NCBI RefSeq assembly: GCF_001680005.1
Contig: NC_033567.1
Location: forward strand, 3,224,001-3,288,000
Direction: 5' to 3'
Length of the DNA: 64,000 nucleotides
From: Plasmodium coatneyi
Lineage: Eukaryota > Apicomplexa > Aconoidasida > Haemosporida > Plasmodiidae
Below are positions 55,984 through 64,000 of the stretch, piece after piece. Made by a program: the position numbers and the translations under genes. Under the pieces are notes generated by a model, which searched no databases, was not told the DNA's origin, and saw only the letters and a list, made by a program, of their open reading frames with translations. Position 1 is the stretch's first letter. Every line of letters begins with the position of its first letter.

Positions 55984-56650
55984 GGGTGGCTCCCTACACC
56001 GTTTTTATGCCTCTGCTTGGTCAAAAAGAAGGGGAAAAGCTTTTCTTGTCGCAAAATGATCATATTACGTCCATACCTGTGTGCCTATTTTTTTGACCCC
56101 TTTTTGTGCACACATTATCCTTGCGTGTTGTTTTTTTTCCTTTCCCTATTTATGTGAAATCCGCTTTGTGTGTTAATTGAATCGCTTTTTAATTTACAAA
56201 GAGTTACAACCCTGTCGCTGGACGAGGGTTCAACTTAAAAAAAAAACTACTTCGAAGGATGAAGGCAAAATCGGCTTAAAAGAAAGAAAAAAAAACAACA
56301 CGTAATGGTACAAGCGCGTACGTGCGTACACGCCAGACAATCATTATGTCTAAAGCAGGAGGAAACAAAAACTTCAATAGTGAGGATAAAAAAAAAAAAA
56401 AATTAGAAATATATGTATGGTGACGAATTCGGATTGCTTTTAAAAGATGGAAAATTTAATTAAAGAAATGATATATTCAAAAAATTGTAACAGAGGGGTG
56501 TTCAGTGTGGCGGTACACCCCGTTGCGCATATGTTCGGGGACGACGCGATAAGGTCGTATGGTGGGGTTTCCCAAATTGTTTCCTGCATCTTCCAACTAC
56601 TTCAATGGAATTACTTCAAAGCAACCAATTCCAGGCAACTGCCCCCTGCC
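55984..56650. other. Intergenic, convergent 3' ends (UBE3D-like / NT3)
   Basis: 667 bp, T-rich on the left and with an A run at about 56387-56402. No gene; the plus-strand frame starting at 56447 runs antisense into NT3 and has no features. Confidence 0.5.
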
Positions 56651-58009
56651 CTAGTGCCCGGTCAGGAGGATCACGTACAGCTTAGACAGGAGGACGCCAA
56701 TCATGGTCCCCAGCACGAAGGCCAAGAAGACGATGTTGGGGGCCAACTTGAGGTACTGCTCCTTCTTGCGCTTTCTGCAGACTTCGGGGATTTTCACAAA
56801 AACGGAGTTGGACAAAATTCCGTGACAAAATCCAAAGGAGTAGGATAAGGCCATTAAAAAGTATGAATTGTAAAAAATTGAGCTGTGGTAAATAACTAAA
56901 GTGAAAAAAATGGGCAGAAATCCAAGCATGACCAATTTGATAAAGAAAAAGGCAGGGATATTCATCTTCAGAAAGTAGGAATCCAAAAAGTGAACCAACA
57001 GGTGTGCTGATGAGTCTCCAAAAAGTAGTAATCCAGACAGCAGTCCCTTCATTTCTTTGCTCGCTTTAATACAAATGGGAAAAACTGTAGGGTAAATCTG
57101 AAATGCCATAAAATTTGCTAAAAAGCCAATAATGACGTATTCCCAAACGACAGAAATGGATTTCACAGACTCCACCAAAATCGTCTTATTAATCAGTAAT
57201 CCCTTATCTTCGTACTTTTCTTTAAGCCGCTCAACAAACGGAAGCTTGTATATTTTTTGCAGAATAAAAAAGGATGTTAGAGCAATGCACGAGAAGACCC
57301 CACAAAAAAGGGAAAACATTTTACGGAATTTATTTTCATCGTCTGCGAAGAAGACATAGGCTCCCAGTACGTACAAAATAAATACCACAAATCCGGATAG
57401 GGACAATCCACAAACGTACGCTGTGCAGTACTGCTTTCTGAAGAGAACACATATCTTCATCGTAGTCATTTTTATAACACATGCTATTATTGCAAATGGT
57501 ATAACACTGAAAATAACGATCTTGTGTCCTATGTAGTCGCTCTTGAAATATACCACTAAATATATTAAGGTTAAAAAAAATGTGGAAAGGAGTGGCTGTA
57601 ACAGGTTCCACTTCAGTCTGTAACTTCCAATCAGGTGTAACAATACACATACAACTATAAACACTATGCTTTCCATTAAGGCAAACTCCGTTATCAGTAT
57701 ATCCTTCACGTTAAATGCCTGTCTGAAATAATCGCCCATTGATACGATTAGGAAGTACGGTGCGTCTGATATAATTGCTATTAGAGCATATGCAATCGAA
57801 AGCAACTTGTAGTACGACTCCTCCTCTAGCTCGTCCTTCTTCTCTATGTCATACTCGCCTAGCCCTTCTATATCTACAATGGATTTTTTCTCCGTGTTGC
57901 AAACGTCAGCAACTCGCGTCTTCTTGTCTCTGTTTGCAGCTTGGTCCTTGCTGCTGGGATTGTCCAGAGCGCCTTCCGGCTTGTCCAGCCAGACTTCCTG
58001 CATGTCCAT
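56651..58009 (-). CDS. NT3: Nucleoside transporter 3 (NT3), ENT-family membrane protein
   Basis: A single-exon ORF of 452 aa from the ATG at 58009 (MDMQEVWLDKPEGALDN). The first ~75 residues are cytosolic and acidic. About eleven hydrophobic segments follow, for example LLSIAYALIAIISDAPYFLI, LITEFALMESIVFIVVCVLL, VIFSVIPFAIIACVIKM, LSLSGFVVFILYVLGAYVFF, EYVIIGFLANFMAFQIYPTV, FFIKLVMLGFLPIFFTLVIY and NIVFLAFVLGTMIGVLLSK. A cytosolic loop (KIYKLPFVERLKEKYEDKGL) divides the halves. This is the equilibrative nucleoside transporter layout, and the C-terminal FQIYPTVFP motif recalls the ENT signature. Plasmodium is a purine auxotroph; NT1 is the main plasma-membrane importer, while the substrate of NT3 is not settled. 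Assignment to NT3 rests on family pattern plus the remembered gene order. Confidence 0.85.
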   Translation of the reverse strand: MDMQEVWLDKPEGALDNPSSKDQAANRDKKTRVADVCNTEKKSIVDIEGLGEYDIEKKDELEEESYYKLLSIAYALIAIISDAPYFLIVSMGDYFRQAFNVKDILITEFALMESIVFIVVCVLLHLIGSYRLKWNLLQPLLSTFFLTLIYLVVYFKSDYIGHKIVIFSVIPFAIIACVIKMTTMKICVLFRKQYCTAYVCGLSLSGFVVFILYVLGAYVFFADDENKFRKMFSLFCGVFSCIALTSFFILQKIYKLPFVERLKEKYEDKGLLINKTILVESVKSISVVWEYVIIGFLANFMAFQIYPTVFPICIKASKEMKGLLSGLLLFGDSSAHLLVHFLDSYFLKMNIPAFFFIKLVMLGFLPIFFTLVIYHSSIFYNSYFLMALSYSFGFCHGILSNSVFVKIPEVCRKRKKEQYLKLAPNIVFLAFVLGTMIGVLLSKLYVILLTGH

Positions 58010-60426
58010 TTTGCCCACACGGTTCGAGCTTGGTCTGGAAAGTATATAGCGGTATAACGATATGAACCGCTGTGCCCACGTACAGATTTAGCAACAGGGC
58101 AGTAGAGTAGTGGCCCGTCCCGCACTACCCCCAATTGCGTTTCCTCTATCTCTACCCCGTGTCTGCACAATTTCACCCACAGGAAAAATTAAAGGGGGAA
58201 AAGAACAATCGATGTGTTTTTTCCGGTCCGTCTATGCTTCTAAATCGAAATATGAATTGCGCAGCAGCAGGGGCGCGCAGCAAGGATTACGCCTGGGTGT
58301 ACGTAACGGATTGTCCATGAGCACTTTGGGGGAGTCTTAATTAAATGAGGACGCACGGAAAGGCGCGCATGCATATATTTACAGCACCTCTGCACGTATT
58401 GTGCCCACACGCACATAAACGCGAATGCACGGAGGCCCTCGAAACTAGGTATGCATGCCAATTCTGGCGAGGGAAGTCAGCCCTTCGTGATATTCACTAG
58501 AATTGGCTCGCAAAGTACTTCGTCGAAAAAAAGAAAAAAAGTACAAAATCATAAAAAACAAAATAACTTGGATAAGAAACAGATCAACCACCTTTTACTT
58601 TGCTAAAAAGGGGAAAGCACATTTCCCATTCCTTCTCGTTTTTGCTTTTGGGAATGTTTCATCGTGCTAGTCGTATTTATATGTATGCCTATAATTATTG
58701 CGTCCCTGCAACTACCCTTTGCTAAATTTAAACAGCTTCAGCTTTTACTACCCAGGGTAGTTTACGTATTGACAAAGGTGATATATATTAAAAAGCTAAA
58801 CAGTGCATGCTTGTAAATATGCCTCTTTAACCTTTTTCTAAACTTTCCTAATGCATTTTTCTACTCGCGCAAGGTGATTTTTTTTTCTTTTTCTTGCCAA
58901 AAAAAAAAAAAAAAAAAAAAAAAAGAAATGGAAAATAATTGCCCCTCTCCTCCATGTGGTTCCCAAAAAATTTTGGTTACAAAACGGGACGCGAACGCGC
59001 AAATGTATCACCATAACTTTGCACCACCGCAATTGAGTAGCTACATGCAACCGAATAGGATGAAATTTCCTTCCTAGTGGAACTTGTTTTAGAATGCATC
59101 ATAACCTATTTGAGCGCCACACCGAGATAGATCGACCTTGCATGCAGGAACTTGGTGCATGTTCCCACTGAGGGGTAAATTCAATACGGGGAGAAATTAG
59201 TTAAGGCAATGTTGTGCTTTATTTTATTCCCCTCCCCATTTTCCCATTGCCATATACATGACAAGACCAAGAACGATTCTTTCCGTTATATGGTCCACAA
59301 TTGGAACAGCTCCTTTTATCTGGCTAAAGCGCCATTTATTTTATTACGACCTGCATTGCTCTCTGCAGTAATTGCACTTTGATTCTTTTTTCAGGGTTTC
59401 GCTTCCCCAAGGAGAGGCGCTTCACCCTTCCGTTCTACGTAGACCGCTGTGCACGTGGTGTTCGACGTGCCTCTGGTAACATTTCTCCGCAGGTCACATT
59501 AAGGAAAACCGGACTTTATGACCCGATTAGCCTTTCGCTCCGTCGGATATGCCTTTCCCTGTCACTCTTAACTTCTCCTAATTTTCCTTTTTTTTTTCTT
59601 GGCATATTTGTCCTGCCCATGTTTTCCCTTTTCGAAGGGGACCTAATATTGCTATTGCGCCTTTAACAATACAGCCCAGGGGGCGGGGAATTCTCCCCTA
59701 CAAAAAAAAAAAAAAATTGTCAAGTACAAAATGGGGACATTTGCTAAGCACATCGATAAACGTAAAGGCCCAACTTTACTTGCATTGGGGACGTGCCATT
59801 TTTAAAGGGGCACATAAAATAAATTTAACAATAAAAACGTTACTTATATTTTTACATTTTCGCATGTGCGCAAATTGACATCCCCTATGATAAGCTTCCC
59901 CCCGTTTGCCAATAATTAAGCGCGACTCCCCCGGCTGACCGACAATGAGGCAATGTTAATTTGTACGTCGCCTAGCGGCTTCTCAAAATTAATAAAATTC
60001 CCCCATTAGCATTTTTACCCTCATATTATTTTTCCCATTCTGCAACGCATTTTTTTTACGTATGTTTTTTTTTTTTTTTTTTGAACAACGGCTGGTTTGG
60101 AAGCAACCCTAGCTTTGAGCCATCCTCCGCAGTGAATGCATCATTTTTGCTAGTTAACGTGAACATCTGCGCGAGTTGGAAGAACCTCGAATTGTGACAT
60201 CCCTTTTTCTGTAAAACGGTAAACCGTTCCTGCGTATACATATCTGCAAGCTCCTCTTGGATTAGTATATACCTATCTAGCCCCCACCCCTAGTTGTGTT
60301 TTTATTGCCCAAATGAGCAAAGCATAGGGGCAGCATACGTATGAGTAGAATAAAAGCGGTATGAATAGGTAAGCTGTCCTCCACAAAGCAATTATCCAAA
60401 AGTTATGCCCCAAGGTGATAGGCCAA
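58010..60426. other. Intergenic, divergent promoter region (NT3 / PNO1)
   Basis: About 2.4 kb with no supported gene. Contains an A run at about 58900-58924 and shorter A/T runs near 59701-59716 and 60064-60082. Frames here lack motifs. Confidence 0.5.
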
Positions 60427-61188
60427 ATGACGAAACGGATGCCGAACAAGGCGAGCTCCTCATCGAGGGAGAGCAAAAATGAAAAAAAACAAGCAGAAAA
60501 GGAACAGGAAGAACAACCAGATAACGGAAACACAAGAAACATTTTAACCATGGAAAATATTTTGGAGGAAAAAGATAGAGACAACAATAAAAAGGTGAAG
60601 AACAAAATAATTTTAAAAAATAAAAAAAACACAAGTAGCACGTTTAACAATAACGAAATGAGAATACTTACCATCCCGAAACATCGCATATCGTCTATAA
60701 AAACCAATTGGATGGAATTAATCAAGCCAATTGTTACCCACTTAAAGTTAGAAATACGAATGGTTGGAGATAAAATCCAAGTAAGGACATGCAAACTGAC
60801 TGAGGATAAAAATAACCTGCAAAAATCTTCAGACTATATAAAGGCATACTTACTTGGATTCACCATTGAAGATTCTTTAGCCCTACTAAGGATAGACGAT
60901 TTATATATAGAAAGCTTTCAAGTGAAGGATGTAAAAATATTAAAAGGGGACCACCTGTCCAGATGCATTGGCAGAATATGTGGCAGCAACGGGGCAACAA
61001 AATATGCCATAGAAAATGCCACCAAAACGAGGATAGTCATAGCAGGAGATAAAATTCATATATTAGGCAGCTTCAACAATATAAAAATGGCTAGATACTC
61101 CATCTGTAGTTTAATTCTTGGTTCAACACAGGGTAAAATTTTTAACAAACTTAATATCCTCGCGAAGAGGATGAAGGAGAGGTTTTAG
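60427..61188 (+). CDS. PNO1: PNO1 (Dim2), KH-domain pre-40S assembly factor
   Basis: A single-exon ORF of 253 aa from the ATG at 60427; the frame is open upstream but has no ATG before it. The first ~75 residues are charged low complexity (EKKQAEKEQEEQPDN). Two KH-like folds follow. The first, degenerate, runs from about TIPKHRISSIKTNWMELIKP to KAYLLGFTIEDSLALLR. The second, at the C-terminus, is HLSRCIGRICGSNGATKYAI, ENATKTRIVIAGDKIHILGS, MARYSICSLILGSTQGKIFN and ends ILAKRMKERF. This is the strongly conserved PNO1/Dim2 ending. PNO1 binds pre-18S rRNA near the 3' cleavage site, recruits the dimethylase Dim1 and masks the site until Nob1 acts. RCL1 in this window acts earlier in the same pathway. 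Confidence 0.93.
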   Translation: MTKRMPNKASSSSRESKNEKKQAEKEQEEQPDNGNTRNILTMENILEEKDRDNNKKVKNKIILKNKKNTSSTFNNNEMRILTIPKHRISSIKTNWMELIKPIVTHLKLEIRMVGDKIQVRTCKLTEDKNNLQKSSDYIKAYLLGFTIEDSLALLRIDDLYIESFQVKDVKILKGDHLSRCIGRICGSNGATKYAIENATKTRIVIAGDKIHILGSFNNIKMARYSICSLILGSTQGKIFNKLNILAKRMKERF

Positions 61189-62653
61189 AGGACCGGTCTT
61201 TGCGCCTTTCCTTGAGGGGAAATGCGACCCTACACCTCCAATGTGCTCCCCCAATAGGGAGTAAATGCGTAGTGTGAATATGCTACGGTGGATACCCATG
61301 AGGAAGGAACCTCCCCCAAGTGGAGGCTGTTCGACGTCTTTACGGACGACTTTTTTTTTCTTAGTTTTTTTTAAAATTTTAACGAATATGCGAAACCCAG
61401 TTAAACCTTATTTGATCGTTTTGTAGCATCCGTTCTGAGCGCATGCACGTATGGGGAAGGTGTAGGGGCCTCCCCGCATGTGCGCTTGGTCCATTTCTCG
61501 CCCAAGGGAGCATTCATTAAACAGGATAAATGTGAGCACCAATTGGGGGGCAATTTTCCAAATTGGGCAATAACCCCCCGCGCACACGTACAGTCATACC
61601 TCCGTATAGTCCAATCTTGAGGACAAAAGGGGGCACATCTACACACACGCAAGTTGGTACAAAAGTGTGCCAACCGAGGTTCATATATGTATATATGACG
61701 CTCAGTTATTTTCTTAAATGTCTGTGGACGCGCTGCTAACAGGATGGAACGCTCTGTTGATCTGTGATACTCTTGTGCAAGTTCAAGAGCGCAGGTAACT
61801 ATACGGTGTAATGTTTTTTTCGCCCGCCCGATTGGTCACGCTTCGCAGAGTTCAAACGAATTGTCACCCCAACGCTCCCGCATACTTCACGGTATGTTTT
61901 AAAAAATTGCATCTTCGTTTATTCTGTACTTTTTCTTTTCTTTTTTTTCTTTCCTTTTATTTTCCTTCTTTTCCTTTTTTTTTTTTTTTTTTTCCTTTTA
62001 TTTTCCTTCTTTTCCTTCTTTTTCTTTTTCCCTTTTTTTTTTAGTTCCAATATTTCATTTTTTTTTTCCGCCCCCGCACAAACGCACCACACTGTGGAAC
62101 CTGCGTAGTGGGTAGAAAATTGCAAAGTGCAAAACTGGAGGAAAACATGTACCGCACAGACAGTTACACGACATGTAATTATCTTTGGCGAGCTATTTTC
62201 CTGTGGGTTGTGTTTTTAAGTTTTTTTGCGGCTGCACACCGGTGTACAGTTTTATAGAAAAGAGTATTGTCCTTTTGTGAAGCCATTATCTGTCAACCTC
62301 CCATGGATGCACGCACCCACACATGGTGCCCTCTTATACACACTAATTTTGAACCACGCGCAGGGTACTGTTATCCGTCAGCTAATCGACACGCTTCAGA
62401 AATCGTGTCCGTGAAGGGTCTTCCACCCCTCCATGCTGCGAAGTTTCCTGTCGATTAGCGCATTCCCCGTGACGCAGTTTATTTTCCCAGCGGATAGTTG
62501 TCATGGTCTAACATTTTTTTATCCTTCTACCTACCACCACCAAGCGCCATTATCGTGTGTGAGGGAAAACCGTCCTACTTGAGCAACCGCGCAAGTTAAT
62601 ACCCCACTGCTCATGCGAGTATGCGTAAGTAGAAGATCGATGGGATACTAAAA
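61189..62653. other. Intergenic between PNO1 and SHLP1, with polypyrimidine tract
   Basis: 1.46 kb, tandem orientation. No gene. It holds the long T/C tract at 61930-62044, which ends in a splice-acceptor-like TTTTAG, and so may contain a 5' UTR intron of SHLP1. Confidence 0.5.
61930..62044 (+). repeat. Polypyrimidine tract with an internal direct duplication
   Basis: About 115 bases of almost only T and C. A 27-base block of TTCCTTTTATTTTCCTTCTT type occurs twice (starting at about 61951 and 61992), separated by a ~17-base T run. It ends with a ten-base T run followed by AG at about 62043-62044. Confidence 0.85.
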
Positions 62654-63796
62654 ATGGGCGCGCTGCGACTGTTGAGGTTGTTGCAGGTTCTGCGGCTGTT
62701 GTTGACAGTGATCCAGCCGTTTCTCCCTCCAACTCTTGGCGTATCTGCGAAGGTAACCATCGGCAATCACGCGAAGGACGACTTTTTACTAAAAACATTA
62801 GCAATAGACAAAAAGAAACTGGACCCTTCCTACTTCCAAAGGTATGATAACATAAAATGGGAGGGGAAAATAATCGCCATAGGGGACATTCATGGGGACA
62901 TAGAAAGTCTGAAGTTGATTTTACGACATGCAAATTTAATAAACGAAAATGATGAATGGGTTGCAGAAAATGTATTGCTAGTTCAAGTGGGAGACGTACT
63001 AGACAGGGGAATTTATGGTCCATTAATCTATGACTTTCTATTTAAGTTACAGAAGGAGGCACCTTTGAAAAATAGCAAAGTCCTACTAATCATGGGCAAT
63101 CACGAACAACTAAATCTGTGCGGATATTTCAATTACGTAAATGAGAAAGAAGTGGAAATATTTTTTAAAAATAATTTTAACAACAGGTTGTACCATTTTG
63201 TGTCCATTACAGGGGAGTATTTCAAAAAGTTAATTCGCCTACCAGTAATTGCAAAAGTGAACGACATTTTATTTGTTCATGCAGGGATAAGCAAAAAGAT
63301 TTCTTCACTTAGCTTACACACCATACGGTTAAAGACGAGGCTACAAATTGAGAACATGTGCCAAATTCTCAGTTATGATAAATCCATGAACTACGTAAAT
63401 AGAGAGGGAGTGCTTTGGTATGACCATATTTCACGAACAGCTCCCTACGATGAAAACGAAGCATGCTCAATTTTATCTCACGTTTTTAACAACTACAAGG
63501 CCAAGCATTTAGTCGTAGGACACACTAAGCAGCTGACACATGAAATTAGCTCCTACTGCAATGGTGGTCTTTTTCTCATCGACACTGGGATGAGCCTTTT
63601 CATGAACAACGGACAGCCATATCCAAACTACCTCGTCGAGGAAAATGGGATCTTTAAGTCAGTTCACTTGAAGGTTCAGGTAAATAAGAAGAGCAAATAT
63701 TGCGATTCGTTGGAGATAGAATTGAACAGCCCCAACAAGCAGAGCTTCTGCGTCCACGCTAGGGAAATGCTTTTGTCTACCGCGAGCAAAGGTTGA
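62654..63796 (+). CDS. SHLP1: Shewanella-like protein phosphatase 1 (SHLP1)
   Basis: A single-exon ORF of 380 aa. The first ~30 residues are a leucine-rich signal sequence (MGALRLLRLLQVLRLLLTVI). The metallophosphatase signature follows in order: GDIHGD (77-82), GDVLDRG (113-119), GNHE (148-151), LFVHAGISKK (about 216) and VVGHTKQ (about 300). These provide the Asp/His/Asn ligands of the two catalytic metals. The closest relatives are bacterial and plant 'Shewanella-like' PPP enzymes. This subclass is absent from animals. Genetic work in P. berghei linked SHLP1 to microneme formation and ookinete development, with the protein in the ER. The C-terminus ends CVHAREMLLSTASKG. The 3' end overlaps an open frame on the other strand (63676-64000). 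Confidence 0.93.
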   Translation: MGALRLLRLLQVLRLLLTVIQPFLPPTLGVSAKVTIGNHAKDDFLLKTLAIDKKKLDPSYFQRYDNIKWEGKIIAIGDIHGDIESLKLILRHANLINENDEWVAENVLLVQVGDVLDRGIYGPLIYDFLFKLQKEAPLKNSKVLLIMGNHEQLNLCGYFNYVNEKEVEIFFKNNFNNRLYHFVSITGEYFKKLIRLPVIAKVNDILFVHAGISKKISSLSLHTIRLKTRLQIENMCQILSYDKSMNYVNREGVLWYDHISRTAPYDENEACSILSHVFNNYKAKHLVVGHTKQLTHEISSYCNGGLFLIDTGMSLFMNNGQPYPNYLVEENGIFKSVHLKVQVNKKSKYCDSLEIELNSPNKQSFCVHAREMLLSTASKG

Positions 63797-64000
63797 CGCT
63801 TCCTCGTTTGGGTTATCAATGGCCCGTTAGCGGCTCTGTTGGCGGCGTTGTTAGGGGCCTGCCCGTAATCTACCAATAGGCTGCGCAACACGTTCTCGGT
63901 GATGTATGAACGCCTTTCCAGGTAATGTTCGTAGCCTTTCTCCCCTCCTTTTTTATCTCCGTTTAAAAAGGATGGTGATAAACCTTTGAATTCTGTGTGC
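63676..64000 (-). CDS. 3' part of a gene entering from the right (partial, hypothetical)
   Basis: A minus-strand frame is open from the window edge to a stop at 63676 (about 107 codons). The part outside SHLP1 (63797-64000) reads like protein: HTEFKGLSPSFLNGDKKGGE, then YEHYLERRSYITENVLRSLL and an Asn/Ala-rich stretch. The last ~40 codons are antisense to the SHLP1 3' end, so either the two genes overlap tail to tail or the real end is spliced or the frame is chance. No family recognised. Confidence 0.4.
   Translation of the reverse strand, partial: HTEFKGLSPSFLNGDKKGGEKGYEHYLERRSYITENVLRSLLVDYGQAPNNAANRAANGPLITQTRKRQPLLAVDKSISLAWTQKLCLLGLFNSISNESQYLLFLFT

Noticed and set aside
56447..56848. 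Plus-strand ORF of 133 aa
   Set aside because: More than half lies antisense to the conserved C-terminus of NT3; no motif or start context of its own.
1..64000. tRNA, rRNA, transposon or phage-like genes
   Set aside because: None recognised on either strand by eye; small structured RNAs could still be missed without a covariance search.

Overview
The window is nuclear DNA from a malaria parasite, most likely a member of the Plasmodium vivax / cynomolgi / knowlesi group. The evidence is EXP2 (a component of the Plasmodium protein-export translocon), an apicoplast-type acetyl-CoA carboxylase, the six-helix phosphodiesterase PDEdelta and the parasite nucleoside transporter NT3. Coding sequence is moderately GC-rich rather than extremely AT-rich as in P. 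falciparum. Introns are short GT-AG introns, and intergenic DNA is full of poly(dA:dT) runs. The gene order agrees with what I remember of the right part of P. falciparum chromosome 14 (from EXP2 back to SHLP1), with no obvious gain or loss; that comparison is from memory and no search was run.

Layout, left to right. At 1-9.2 kb are EXP2 (+), the 18S rRNA-processing factor RCL1 (-), a two-helix VMA21-like protein (+) and a 20S proteasome beta subunit of the PSMB2 type (-). At 10-18 kb are a large secreted or apicoplast-type protein with S1-like segments (+), a mitochondrial-looking protein (-) and a RAP-domain protein (+). At 18-26 kb are PDEdelta (-, six exons), the mitochondrial pyruvate carrier subunit MPC2 (+, four exons) and a small basic protein (-). 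At 27-40 kb are a candidate RNA polymerase III subunit (RPC7/RPC31-like, +), a giant tubulin cofactor D (-), ATG12 (+, four exons), a coiled-coil protein (-), an unknown 163-aa protein (+) and Mediator subunit MED6 (-). At 42-51 kb is acetyl-CoA carboxylase (-). At 54-64 kb are a UBE3D-like ubiquitin ligase (+), NT3 (-), PNO1 (+), SHLP1 phosphatase (+) and the 3' part of a further gene entering from the right (-).

These genes do not form an operon or one pathway; they are housekeeping and parasite-specific genes in alternating orientation. Related functions do occur: RCL1 and PNO1 both act in small-subunit ribosome maturation, MED6 and the Pol III subunit in transcription, and ACC and ATG12 both concern the apicoplast. 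Exon boundaries were worked out by hand from GT-AG sites, reading-frame phase and continuity with family motifs.

I see no new biological system here. The observations most worth checking are two conserved genes whose frames break inside homopolymers (RCL1 at a 22-base A/T run, TBCD at a 9-base G/C run), an ATG12 without the C-terminal glycine, a 53-bp head-to-head promoter, an 8-bp tail-to-tail coding overlap, a 19-base G run, an 11-bp minisatellite upstream of the proteasome gene and a 22-bp perfect palindrome upstream of MED6. There are no rRNA genes, CRISPR arrays, transposons or tRNAs that I can recognise.
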